From assembly GCA_016716305.1 (NCBI GenBank), contig JADJWP010000002.1, forward strand, positions 1 to 64,000: a stretch of DNA of 64,000 nt, written 5' to 3'. Numbering within the stretch: the first letter of the stretch is position 1; each line of letters starts with the position of its first letter. Positions 29,545-38,564 of this stretch are shown in pieces. The position numbers and the translations under genes are program-made. Source of the DNA: Chloracidobacterium sp. (GTDB lineage Bacteria > Acidobacteriota > Blastocatellia > Pyrinomonadales > Pyrinomonadaceae). The notes under the pieces were generated by a model. It did no database searches, had not been told where the DNA came from, and saw nothing but the letters and a program-made list of their open reading frames with translations.

Positions 29545-31182
29545 ATGATTTCTGAAACTACTACATACTTGAGAAAGTGCATCGTACTCTTAATTCTCGC
29601 GGCATTTCTTTCGACCGGCGTTTCAGCTCAGTCTCGACTTTCAACGGACGAAAAACGGCTGACGAGAAACATAAAGGTTTCGACGATAAAGCGCATTACG
29701 ACCGAACTCGCGTCTGACCGATTCGAAGGCCGCGGAACGCTCCAACGGGGCGGCGATATGTCCGCCAGCTGGATCGCAAGCCAGATGAAGGCCATGGGCC
29801 TGAAGCCGCTCGGCGATAACGGCACATATCTTCAATCGATGCCGTTTGTTGAAACAGTGTTTACCGACGAGACCGAGGTAAGCCTTAATGGCCAGAAATT
29901 GGTCTACGGAACGGACTGGAGCGCTCCTCTTCTCCTCGCGGATATGAGCGGCGAGAGCCAACTTATTTTTGTCGGCCACGGGTACGTCTCAGATGAGCTC
30001 GGCCGAAATGACCTTAAGGATGCAAATCTAAAGGGTAAGATCGTTGTGCTTATAGACGGTCCGCCGCGAAACTACACAGCAGAAAAATGGAAAGAGATAA
30101 CGGATAAATCCTCTGCGGTTCCACTTTTGCTCCAGCGTGGGGCCGTCGGAGTGCTTCTCGTGGGCAATGGGCGCGAGCTCTACAAACACGACTTTATTGT
30201 TGACCAAACCGCTCGCCGCAATATCGCAACTCCTGAGAAAGCAAAAGAACGGTTTCCTTTGTCGGTGATGTTCCTTGGCGATGCGGCCGGAGCGAAGCTC
30301 TTTGCAGGTTCGGGGATGACGATCGGTGAAGCGATGGATGACGCATCAGACCTTGAGTTTCAACCGATGGAACTGAAGCCGAACCTGAAAGTGCATCTGC
30401 GGTCAAAGCAGACAGAGGCTAATTCTCACAACGTTGTGGGATTCATCGAAGGCTCTGATCCCGTCCTCAAGAGCGAAGCCGTGGTCTTCACAGCTCACTA
30501 TGACGGATTCGGGCTGCTAAACGGCAAGATCTATAACGGAGCAGCAGACAACGCGATCGGCAACGGCGAGATGTTGGCCGTCGCAGAGGCATTCTCTAAG
30601 ATGAAGGTCAAACCAAAACGCTCACTGGTATTCGTGTCGACAACTTCGGAGGAATATGGGCTTCTGGGCGGATACTACTTCGCTAAAAATCCAAAGTGGG
30701 AAATTACGAAGATCGCCGCAAACCTGAACCTGGACGGCATCGGCACCGAGATAATGGGTCCAATTAAGAACATGGTTGGGTTTGGTGCTGATTACTCCAC
30801 GCTTGGGGCCATATTCAATGAGGTCGCCCGCTCATACAACATCACCCCGATGGAAGATCCGATTCCCGAACAAGGTGTATTCGGCCGATCCGATCATTAT
30901 CCCTTTGTAACGCGCGGTATACCCGCATTGATGCTCGTAGGTTCGCCCGAAGCGACAAAGGAAGGATTTGTTCGCCGATTCAACGAGTTCGAGGAAACCA
31001 AATACCACCAACCGACCGATGACGTTTACAAAGATTGGTATTGGCCCGGAGCTAAGACCGTTGCGGACATGATGGGCATACTGGGGTATCGCGTCGCGCA
31101 GGCCACTGCCCCTCCGACGTGGATTACCGGAAACAAGTACTCAGGTCTGAAGCGCGGTGACTCGCTCCCTGAAGATAACTAG
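29545..31182 (+). CDS. Secreted M28-family zinc peptidase with PA domain
   Basis: 545 residues from ATG 29545 (GAGGG upstream; signal peptide ends FLSTGVSAQ); the upstream in-frame start would lack a signal peptide. A protease-associated (PA)-like insert covers roughly residues 110-270. The M28 core has ligands H318 and D320 (AHYDG), D in AADNAIG, the catalytic E-E pair in TSEEYGLLGG, D in NLDGIG and a late His in KYHQPTDD. It should be an exported aminopeptidase or carboxypeptidase. It is the last gene of the closely spaced cassette (131 bp after module protein 3). Confidence 0.92.
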   Translation: MISETTTYLRKCIVLLILAAFLSTGVSAQSRLSTDEKRLTRNIKVSTIKRITTELASDRFEGRGTLQRGGDMSASWIASQMKAMGLKPLGDNGTYLQSMPFVETVFTDETEVSLNGQKLVYGTDWSAPLLLADMSGESQLIFVGHGYVSDELGRNDLKDANLKGKIVVLIDGPPRNYTAEKWKEITDKSSAVPLLLQRGAVGVLLVGNGRELYKHDFIVDQTARRNIATPEKAKERFPLSVMFLGDAAGAKLFAGSGMTIGEAMDDASDLEFQPMELKPNLKVHLRSKQTEANSHNVVGFIEGSDPVLKSEAVVFTAHYDGFGLLNGKIYNGAADNAIGNGEMLAVAEAFSKMKVKPKRSLVFVSTTSEEYGLLGGYYFAKNPKWEITKIAANLNLDGIGTEIMGPIKNMVGFGADYSTLGAIFNEVARSYNITPMEDPIPEQGVFGRSDHYPFVTRGIPALMLVGSPEATKEGFVRRFNEFEETKYHQPTDDVYKDWYWPGAKTVADMMGILGYRVAQATAPPTWITGNKYSGLKRGDSLPEDN

Positions 31183-31610
31183 ATCCTCCCACGGCCATTG
31201 TGGCCAGGGCGGGTGGTTTCGCGCTAACGAAGTCAAACCGTAAATCGGTTGTTTCCAAAGCTAAGAGATCGGATCGTCATTCGGTAAATTGCAGCCGTCA
31301 ATAATGAGGTTATCAGCAAGATCACAACGGCTTTTGACAACGACTTGGTTACTACCGGTCGGGTTGATATTAGGGGGCCTTTCAGGAATCTGGCATCGGC
31401 TGATGAAAAATTGGAGCCGGGCGCGTCGGACAGAACTGCGGCCCGAGAGCTTGTATGAGCAACTTAGGGCTTTGCTTGCAGGCAAGAAGTGGGAGTAGAA
31501 CCTCTCGGCAAATTTGAGAGCATATTGGAAGCGGAGCTGCCATTTTCAGACGTTGCTGGCCGGTTCGCAGGGCCGCTTGAATTGGAAAAAAAAAGGAGCT
31601 TAGAGCAGAG
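31183..31610. other. Intergenic region after the M28 gene
   Basis: 428 bp. A 65-residue plus-strand frame (ATG 31304 to 31498) with one hydrophobic stretch (TTTWLLPVGLILGGLSGIW) is open, but it has no ribosome-binding site and is opposed by an antisense frame. I do not call it a gene. A GGCCA-TTG-TGGCC hairpin lies just after the M28 stop without a U tract. Confidence 0.4.
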
Positions 31611-32336
31611 ATGAAATTCATAAGACCATTCCTTGGGTGTACCTTGATCATGTTCGTCGGACTCTGTTTTTTCGTCACTAGTGCTGCAGCCCAGAAAAAG
31701 GACGCAAAAGAGCGTGCCGAGGCCGCAAAGACCGCTGGCGATGCGACCAAGGTACTCAACGAATTAATGACGATACCCGCCAAGTCGATACCACAAAGCC
31801 TTTTGAAGAAAGCTAAGGCAATCGCCGTCTTCCCCGGGGTTATCAAAGCGGCCTTCATAGTCGGCGGACGAGGTGGAAAGGGATTGATCTCCCGTCGGGT
31901 GAAGGGCGGTTGGAGCGCTCCCGCACTGTTCAAGCTCGGTGGCGGGAGTGTTGGGTTTCAGATCGGCGGGTCATCCACGGACGTCGTGATGCTATTCATG
32001 ACGGACGACAGTCTGAAGAATTTGCTCGAGGATAGATTTGAGATCGGCGGTGAAGCCGCGGCCGCAGCGGGCCCAGTAGGCCGCACGGTTCGGGCGACAA
32101 CGGACGCGCAGTTACAGGCCGAGATCCTTTCGTACTCGCGAAGTAAAGGAGTATTCGCGGGAGTCTCGATCTCTGGCGCAGTGATCAGTCCGGACAACGA
32201 TGCAAATCAAATTCTTTATTCGTTAGACGCCACGGAACTTCTGACTGGAGAAAACAAAGTTGCGTTCAATTCGATTCCAGCCGAGACGGCCGGGTTCCAT
32301 AAAGCTATTACCCGGCATGCAAAGACGGTGCGCTGA
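31611..32336 (+). CDS. Secreted SYLF (Ysc84-like) domain protein
   Basis: 241 residues with a signal peptide (ends TSAAAQ). The SYLF / DUF500 lipid-binding domain is recognised by IPQSLLKKAKAIAVFPGVIKA, VGGRGGKGLISRR, FKLGGGSVGFQIGGSSTDVV and a C-terminal part with SRSKGVFAGVSISGAVI. Bacterial members are exported and of unknown function; eukaryotic homologues bind phosphoinositides. It is monocistronic in appearance, with long gaps on both sides. Confidence 0.92.
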   Translation: MKFIRPFLGCTLIMFVGLCFFVTSAAAQKKDAKERAEAAKTAGDATKVLNELMTIPAKSIPQSLLKKAKAIAVFPGVIKAAFIVGGRGGKGLISRRVKGGWSAPALFKLGGGSVGFQIGGSSTDVVMLFMTDDSLKNLLEDRFEIGGEAAAAAGPVGRTVRATTDAQLQAEILSYSRSKGVFAGVSISGAVISPDNDANQILYSLDATELLTGENKVAFNSIPAETAGFHKAITRHAKTVR

Positions 32337-32612
32337 ATGAGACGAGCGCGAGCAGGAGACTGGAAACCTGAAGAGTTTTCAAACGCGGTTAGGTGCCTGC
32401 TCCGATTTTAGAGCGGTCGCAGTCGGGCGGGTAATGCGGGGACTCTTCGGCAGTGTCAAACCGACGGACCGCCGGCGATCATCGTTTCGATTTTGCCGAA
32501 CACCGATAGGGTGACAGCGGCATGACCTGGAAGAAACTTTAGCGTGAGTGCTGGAGACCTCTAACCGCTCGGCCTTTGTTGTTCGGCTCCCGTTTGTCCT
32601 TTAGAGACGCCA

Positions 32613-32783
32613 ATGCAGAATACATCGTGGGTCAAAGTCGTCGGAAATGACCGCCCTGGCCGAATAGGTACGTCCGCGAAGATGAGAGAGCCCTTGCACG
32701 TTCTTCTTGCTACTGACCACGGCAAAGGCGGAATAATTAGGCCAATCCAAAAGGGTAACGGACGGGAGCTCTTGAGGTGGTAA
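32613..32783 (+). CDS. Possible 56-residue protein
   Basis: An ATG-started frame encoding a compact, protein-like sequence (WVKVVGNDRPGRIGTSAKM, then HVLLATDHGKGGIIRPI) ends 20 bp before the DUF3667-like gene. The composition is plausible for a small basic protein and the spacing suits an operon partner, but no Shine-Dalgarno is evident and I know no family. The 270 bp before it show nothing. Confidence 0.3.
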   Translation: MQNTSWVKVVGNDRPGRIGTSAKMREPLHVLLATDHGKGGIIRPIQKGNGRELLRW

Positions 32784-32803
32784 TCGCATAATTGGTTTTG
32801 AAC

Positions 32804-33616
32804 ATGTCGTCCAACAGAGCGCCTTCAAATGCGGGTCACGATGCCGCGGCCGGCAAAAACTGTCTCAACTGCGAAACGGCCATCGACGGGGAGTTCTGTA
32901 AGGTTTGCGGTCAAGCGTCTTCTGCCGAACGATACTCTTTAAGTTCGTTAGCTCAAGAGGTCTATATTCAGCTTCGAAAGATCGAGGCGGCAAAAACTGC
33001 CCGGACTGTTTGGGCGTTAACGGTTTCTCCCGGACAGTTCGTTCGTGATTATCTTGCCGGCAAAAGGGTCGCGTACATCAATCCTGTTAGGTATTTCTTC
33101 TACGCTTTCTTCATTGAAGTAACGGTAAAACTCGCGGCTGTTTCAGTTGTGCCTGAAAATCCCCTCGTTGTGCAGGCTCAGGGAGGAATAACGATCGAAC
33201 TCATGAACTTCGGACTGACGATCGTCTGGGGTCTACTTTGGTCCGTGCTCTATTACAAAGCAGACTTAAACTTGATCGAATATGTAATTTCCGCGATATT
33301 TTTTGTTGCCCAAACATTTATACTTTCCGCAGCGCTGTTGCTAGTCATGCTCCCGTTTGCGGTTGCCCTGCCTTCTCCTGCCGTTATACACGCCTCGATC
33401 GACCTCGCGGTCTATTTCGCCTATTCGTGCATCTTTGCCTACACCCTATTCAACGTCCGCTGGCCCATACTAATCCTCAAACAGATCTTGGTGGCGGTAA
33501 TTTTTGTCGCGATCATCTGGATACTCTTTTCGAAGGGATACTACCGCGCTTCGAAGCCAGTTTCCGGACCCCTGACTGAACAGGCCGGTCCGCGAACGCT
33601 ACCGCCCGTTCGCTAG
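32804..33616 (+). CDS. DUF3667-like membrane protein with N-terminal zinc ribbon
   Basis: About 270 residues. The N-terminus holds two C-x2-C pairs (CLNCETAIDGEFCKVCGQ) forming a zinc ribbon. Next comes an amphipathic region with TVWALTVSPGQFVRDYLAGKRVAYINPVRYFF, typical of DUF3667, and about five hydrophobic segments. The role of this family is unknown. ATG 32804 is chosen over a TTG 12 bp upstream. Last gene before the right att repeat. Confidence 0.8.
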   Translation: MSSNRAPSNAGHDAAAGKNCLNCETAIDGEFCKVCGQASSAERYSLSSLAQEVYIQLRKIEAAKTARTVWALTVSPGQFVRDYLAGKRVAYINPVRYFFYAFFIEVTVKLAAVSVVPENPLVVQAQGGITIELMNFGLTIVWGLLWSVLYYKADLNLIEYVISAIFFVAQTFILSAALLLVMLPFAVALPSPAVIHASIDLAVYFAYSCIFAYTLFNVRWPILILKQILVAVIFVAIIWILFSKGYYRASKPVSGPLTEQAGPRTLPPVR

Positions 33617-34625
33617 TGGCAATTTGTCCGCCGGACGCTTCTGTCGCAGCCTCGCGTCAGCCGTATTAGCATGGTCAGGAAACGACCTCCGCACATGCTT
33701 TATTTGTTGGCGGCCCCCGCGTCGCCAACATCCCACCCAACTCGCTAACGGACATGAAGAGGCTAAATCTCTTTTGCAGATTACAGAGTGTGGGTAAGCG
33801 GTTACCACGTTTGGGATAGAAGGATGTTCAACGAGGGCTCACAGAAAGTATGGAATGATTTTGAACTCGCTTCCTGGTGGTCGCAGAAACAATGAGCAAA
33901 GCACATTTTTCGAAACACCATACGCTCCCCTGGACTCCAACATGCCAAAAGTTGGCCGTTGCTGCACCCTATGCATTTATCGATGTGAGAAACCGACTGC
34001 TGATCTGGTCGCCCGTTGAATGATCGGACTTATGATGCGACAAAAATTCCGACTCTGCTAGTTCAATCCATCCCTCGGTTTCGCTCAGTAGATATTTCTT
34101 GATTTTATTCCATAGGGTTAATACTTGTTCATGCGGTACCCATCGACCATGTGGTACAGGTAAAATCACCGGGTTCGTATGGTGCATCCGAACGGAAATC
34201 TCTCCGTGACCATTAGAATCTGCGTGCTTGGTACCGTCTCAGTGATATGCGAGCGAGTCAGGGCTCGAAGCATTGTAGCTTCGCAGGACCCTCAGTCGTC
34301 GAAACCGCTGTATTTGAACCGAACTTCGCGCTTCGCGGGAAAATGCGGTGCAATCCGGGCAAAATCCAAGCACACGCACGCATATAACAACCAAATCCTC
34401 TCGCCATATGCTTGTGCCTGTCGCTCTCGTTAAAACGCGTAAACAACGTGAAAAACGCTCATATCTATCCCACGGTCACTCGCCTTTTCAATCACCTTTT
34501 GACATGATCTTTCAGGTTATCGCAAATCGCCAGAAGATTCCTTGAGTCGCAGAGAGATCAATAAAACAAGGTGTTCGATAATACACAAGATAGGTCATGA
34601 TAATCGAGGAATATAAAGGTACGCC
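33617..34625. other. Gene-poor right end of the island
   Basis: About 1 kb with no convincing gene. A 72-residue minus-strand frame (33969-34187, containing WVPHEQVLTLWNKIKKYLLS) has protein-like composition and could be a small gene or the remnant of one, but I cannot assign it. No recombinase motifs are seen. Confidence 0.4.
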
Positions 34626-34674
34626 GGCTTTCAACCATTGGGTCCTAGGTTCGAGTCCTGGTCGGATCACCATT
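34626..34674 (+). repeat. Right att-like repeat (tRNA-Lys 3' fragment)
   Basis: 49 bp matching 17679-17727 with two substitutions. Only the 3' part of the anticodon arm, the T arm, acceptor 3' strand and CCA are present. The upstream sequence has no D arm or 5' acceptor, so it is not a functional tRNA gene. Confidence 0.85.
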
Positions 34675-34691
34675 TTGATTTTCCGTCCATT

Positions 34692-34725
34692 AATGGTGTC
34701 CTTTTGGGGACACCATTTGTTGTTT
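34692..34725 (+). terminator. Strong intrinsic terminator after the tRNA fragment
   Basis: AATGGTGTCC (34692-34701) pairs perfectly with GGACACCATT (34708-34717), six-base loop, then TGTTGTTTT. It is probably the ancestral terminator of tRNA-Lys, displaced by integration. Confidence 0.85.
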
Positions 34726-35368
34726 TCACCCGCGTTGAGCTAACTTATGCAAATCGCCAAGAATGTTCAGACGTGTTGCGATCATGGATGCTGAGATGTG
34801 TTTGATGACTCTCAAAGGCGATTACTGCGATGATCTAGGTTAATTTCACAATTTATGCGCATTTTGGGCCAACAAAAATATTGGTTTCGTATACCGAACC
34901 TATAATCCTGTTTGCTGTTCGTTAACTGGATCTTTTACTGTTCCATAGGTTTGAATTTGTAACGGTCTCGAGTCGTATGCTGGCAAATTCCCGTGAAATC
35001 TGACGTCAATCGATGTCGGGCAATACCAAATAGTGAAATATCAGTTCCTTTAGTGATTTTACACGTGGGTTGGAAACGCCATTGCCGGATCGTGCGACAA
35101 TCAATTTGTCGTCGTATCGGTTGGGACCGCAATCGAGATTCGCGTTTGGGTCGCCTGAATCGAGTTTGTGTTTTTCGGTGCTGGATCAGTATGTTTGTGA
35201 TTTCGTGACGATCAATTTGTCGAATGATCACTACTGAGTTTCTTAGCAAGTGATTTCACAACTTGAATCGAACCGAGTAACGTCCGAGCTTTCGGTGTCT
35301 CTCATATTGCTGTTTCGAGGATTCGAATTGCTTTCTGCGTCCTCGATTTCAAGGCGTATTGGCTACTT
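34726..35368. other. Leader region of the glycan locus
   Basis: About 640 bp before a run of plus-strand genes some 28 kb long, so a promoter and possible antitermination leader should lie here. No JUMPstart-like element is evident. Short copies of a CAATTTGTCG string occur at 35102 and 35211; their meaning is unknown. Confidence 0.4.
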
Positions 35369-36271
35369 ATGCAAGTATCGAAACCTAAACTGTCAGTCGT
35401 GATCGCATCGTGTGTTGGCGCACCATATATCGATAGATGCCTTAGATCGCTTGAGAAACAGATAGCGACAGACGACATCGAGTGCATACTTATCGATCGG
35501 GCGGGAGCAGACCTGGCTGACCGGATCGAATCAGAATACAGGTGGTTGAAGGTGTTTCGCAGGCCGCCCGGCGAAAGCGTCCCTGACCTGAGACGATATG
35601 GTATCTCTCAAGCCCAAGCCAACTTTGTTGCGATCATAGAAGAGCATTGTGTTGCGCAAGAGGACTGGATCGAGACCATAATGAAGTCGATCGAGGGGAA
35701 TCCGGCTGCGATCGGCGGAATCGTTGCAGACGCAGATTACGAAAGGCTGACAGATTGGGCCGTTTATTTTACTGAGTACAATTCGTATATGCCTCCCGGC
35801 ATAAGTGGTGAAACGAATGACGTTTGTGTTGCGAACTGCGTTTACCGTCGGGACCTTCTCTTGAAGTATCTTCCGACAACAGGAAGCGGGTACTGGGAAG
35901 CTAGTTTGAATAAGACACTTCTCGATTCGGGCGAGCGGTTTCTTACCGAACCCCGTCTAGTTGTGTCACGTACAGTGCCTTCTGGACTTTCGTATTACCT
36001 TCACCAACGATATTTATTCAGCAGGGCGTTTGCCGGAGTTCGTCGTGATCATGTGTCGCTTTTGTTCAAGCTGTTTTATGTCTTCCTGGCACCTATTCTC
36101 ATGCCGCTTCTTTGGGCACGCATAGCTTCGCGTGTGCTCGCGAGTAAACGCAACGTGGGTAAGTTTGTCGCGATAACGCCTTTAATGGTGCCAATAATGG
36201 CGACCTATGTTTTCGGTGAGTGCGTTGGTTTTTTATTGGGTCCTGGTGATAGTTTGAAAAAGATCGAGTAA
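35369..36271 (+). CDS. GT2-family glycosyltransferase
   Basis: 300 residues. The GT-A fold starts LSVVIASCVGAPYIDRCLRSL. The sugar-nucleotide metal site reads VAIIEEHCVAQEDW, an E-x-H variant in place of D-x-D that is common in a branch of GT2 enzymes. Hydrophobic segments at the C-terminus suggest membrane association. It is the first gene of the locus and is followed four bases later by a relative of the same layout. Donor and acceptor are not predictable. Confidence 0.85.
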   Translation: MQVSKPKLSVVIASCVGAPYIDRCLRSLEKQIATDDIECILIDRAGADLADRIESEYRWLKVFRRPPGESVPDLRRYGISQAQANFVAIIEEHCVAQEDWIETIMKSIEGNPAAIGGIVADADYERLTDWAVYFTEYNSYMPPGISGETNDVCVANCVYRRDLLLKYLPTTGSGYWEASLNKTLLDSGERFLTEPRLVVSRTVPSGLSYYLHQRYLFSRAFAGVRRDHVSLLFKLFYVFLAPILMPLLWARIASRVLASKRNVGKFVAITPLMVPIMATYVFGECVGFLLGPGDSLKKIE

Positions 36272-36275
36272 AAAA

Positions 36276-37271
36276 GTGAAATCTCAATTGCAAGAAGTTA
36301 AACCATCCGGGCCAGTACTGTCTATTGTTGTGGCAATAATCGAGGGCGGTCGACATGCAACTGAATCCTGCCTTGAAGTTCTGAGCAGGGACGCGGAGGA
36401 TCTCGAGATCGAGTGTATTGTCCCTTACGACGCGAGACTCGAAGATGTGAGCGAACTAGCCGCGAAATTCCCATTTGTCAATTTTGTTGATTCGCGCGAT
36501 CACGTTGACGCAACGGAATACGGTTCAAATAGTCGCGAACATCACGATATTCTACGAGCGATCGGGCTTCGGCTTGCGACAGCTCCAATAGTTGCACTAA
36601 TCGAGGATCATGCTGCACCGGCGGCCGGTTGGTGTAACGCTGTAATTGTCGCGCATCGCGACTCCAAAGCATCCGCGATAGGTGGCGCCGTAGAAAATGG
36701 CGTCGATCGCCTCCTCAACTGGGCAGTATATTATTGCGACTTCGGACGATATGAAAATCCAGTTCCATTGGACGCGGTTGAATTCGTAAGCGATAGTAAC
36801 GTGTCATATAAACGTGATGCACTCATGGCCGTTAGAGAGCAATGGCACAGTGCTTTTCACGAAACATCTGTGAATTGGGAGATACGGCGCCAGGGCGGCG
36901 AGTTGAGGCTTGATCCGAATATGGTGGTGTTTCAAAAGAGAAGCAACCTGCGTTTCGTTCCAGCTTTGAAAGAACGAATCGTTTGGGGGCGTTCATTTGC
37001 TGGGACGCGGGCTAGCGAAATTTCTAGTCTAAAACGGATGGTATTCACCTGCCTTACCTTTGCATTGCCTTTCGTTCTCACTTCAAGAATCGTATTTAGA
37101 GGAATTCAGAAAAATCGACATACAAAGAAGATCGTGTTTTCTTTGCCTTTGATCTTTGTCCTACAGATCTTCTGGTCGATCGGAGAATTCGTCGGGTACG
37201 TAACTGGTCGTGCAGACACCGGTCGCAGCAGGCCCCGATCGCTTGATGTAAATAGCCGTATGAACGATTAG
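36276..37271 (+). CDS. GT2-family glycosyltransferase, paralogue of the preceding gene
   Basis: 331 residues, GTG start. Same architecture as the gene at 35369: LSIVVAIIEGG N-terminus, LIEDHAAPAAGWCNAV at the metal site (E-D-H variant), a NWAVYYCDFGRYENP segment matching DWAVYFTEYNSYMPP in its neighbour, and C-terminal hydrophobic helices. The pair probably arose by tandem duplication and may add successive residues. Substrates unknown. Confidence 0.85.
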   Translation: MKSQLQEVKPSGPVLSIVVAIIEGGRHATESCLEVLSRDAEDLEIECIVPYDARLEDVSELAAKFPFVNFVDSRDHVDATEYGSNSREHHDILRAIGLRLATAPIVALIEDHAAPAAGWCNAVIVAHRDSKASAIGGAVENGVDRLLNWAVYYCDFGRYENPVPLDAVEFVSDSNVSYKRDALMAVREQWHSAFHETSVNWEIRRQGGELRLDPNMVVFQKRSNLRFVPALKERIVWGRSFAGTRASEISSLKRMVFTCLTFALPFVLTSRIVFRGIQKNRHTKKIVFSLPLIFVLQIFWSIGEFVGYVTGRADTGRSRPRSLDVNSRMND

Positions 37272-37283
37272 GTCGATAGGATT

Positions 37284-38564
37284 TTGTCAAGATCACTCTT
37301 CGGAAATTTCCTTTCTCTTGCTGGGGCAGAGGCATTCACTAAGGTGATCACCTTTGTCGCATTCGCCTATCTTGCACGTATATTTGGACCTGTTGGATTC
37401 GGATATATCGAATGGGCAGGTACGGTACTTATGTGCACCAGTCTTATTGTCGATCAGGGCTTTAGCGCTTACGGTGCCCGAGAGATCGCCAAATTTCCCG
37501 ACCAGACACCTCGGCTGGTGAGGGAGATCGTAACGGCCCGTGTTCTTCTTGCAGGATTAGGATATTCGATAATCGTTATCTTCGCGTTGTTCTTTGTACG
37601 CGACGAAAGCACAAAGAATCTGCTTTTGGTTTATGGGCTTAGTCTTTGGACCTTGCCATTTCTACTTCAGTGGGTATTTCAGGGCCAGGATCGAATGGGA
37701 ATCGTAGCCGTAACGCAACTTGTCCGTCAATCGATCTTTGTCACTGCCGTGTTTTTACTCGTGAGCGAAGTGAACGATCTGGTGTGGGTTGGAATTGCTG
37801 AGCTCGTAGGCGTTGGTTCAGCTGCAATGGTGAGCATTTATTCGTATATCAGGTACTCAACGAAGAGTGTGAAACTTCGGCCGGCCTTTTCAATGAGACT
37901 CTTCCGCGAAGGTACTCCGATCGGTTTAAGTCAGTTATTTTGGGTCGTGAAAATGTGGGGAGCCACCTTCATTATTGGCTTGGTCGCGACAGCTGAGGAT
38001 ACGGGATATTTTGCAGCAGCAATGAGGATATACATCGCCCTACACACCTTCGTATGGCTTTACTTCTTCAATATGCTTCCGTCTTTGTCACGTGCATGGG
38101 AGCTCGGGCCCGTTCAAATGGCAGCAATGCTACGAAAGTCGATCAAGATTGTCGCGCTCTTAAGTCTATTGGTAGGTGTAATTTGGATCGCGACCGCACC
38201 GTTTGTAATGACAACTGTGTACGGTCCAGACTTTTCGCCGGGGGCAGAAGCACTCAGCTGGCTAGGAGGCGCGTGCATCGCTGCGGCGTATAGCGGGCAT
38301 TTCAGGTACGGATTAATTGCCGCAGGTTATCAGAGTAGAGAAATGCTCGCAATGGGTCTTGGTACCTTAATCGCCTTAATACTCATCCCTATCGGTTATT
38401 TTTATGCGGGAATCAGCGGGTCTGCGGCAGCGCTGTTTTTTGTTGAGTGTATCGTGTTATTCCTTTCGTGGCTGATTGCCAAACGAACGATCTTAAGACG
38501 GTTAGGGAATAGCTTAAGTAGTACCAAGACTTCGCTTAAAAGTGCTTTGGGCATCGTATATTGA
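37284..38564 (+). CDS. Wzx-type oligosaccharide flippase
   Basis: 426 residues with about 12-14 hydrophobic helices, MATE/Wzx (polysaccharide biosynthesis) family. The N-terminus FLSLAGAEAFTKVITFVAFAYLARIFGP is typical. It flips polyprenyl-diphosphate-linked repeat units across the inner membrane. The likely start is TTG 37284. The stop overlaps the next start (TTGA), so the two are translationally coupled. Confidence 0.9.
   Translation: MSRSLFGNFLSLAGAEAFTKVITFVAFAYLARIFGPVGFGYIEWAGTVLMCTSLIVDQGFSAYGAREIAKFPDQTPRLVREIVTARVLLAGLGYSIIVIFALFFVRDESTKNLLLVYGLSLWTLPFLLQWVFQGQDRMGIVAVTQLVRQSIFVTAVFLLVSEVNDLVWVGIAELVGVGSAAMVSIYSYIRYSTKSVKLRPAFSMRLFREGTPIGLSQLFWVVKMWGATFIIGLVATAEDTGYFAAAMRIYIALHTFVWLYFFNMLPSLSRAWELGPVQMAAMLRKSIKIVALLSLLVGVIWIATAPFVMTTVYGPDFSPGAEALSWLGGACIAAAYSGHFRYGLIAAGYQSREMLAMGLGTLIALILIPIGYFYAGISGSAAALFFVECIVLFLSWLIAKRTILRRLGNSLSSTKTSLKSALGIVY

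Larger units (their letters stand above)
17679..34674 (+). mobile_element. Putative 17-kb island integrated at tRNA-Lys
   Basis: The 49-bp direct repeats at both ends, one completing a functional tRNA and the other a 3' fragment only, are the expected scar of site-specific integration. The left copy belongs to the intact gene, and the right copy is followed by its own strong terminator, as if the original tRNA 3' end had been displaced. Content: a two-component system, M1 and M28 peptidases, Trp/Cys-module proteins with CPBP proteases, a lipoprotein, and SYLF and DUF3667-like proteins. No integrase, transposase or phage gene is visible, so the element is at best immobile now. The alternative is an old segmental duplication of a tRNA fragment. 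Confidence 0.6.

Noticed and set aside
34626..34674. Second tRNA-Lys gene
   Set aside because: Only the 3' half is present; no D arm or 5' acceptor strand lies upstream, so it is a fragment or att site, not a gene.
35102..35220. Two CAATTTGTCG strings as a direct-repeat operator
   Set aside because: Only ten matching bases, two copies about 109 bp apart; too short to support a regulatory call.
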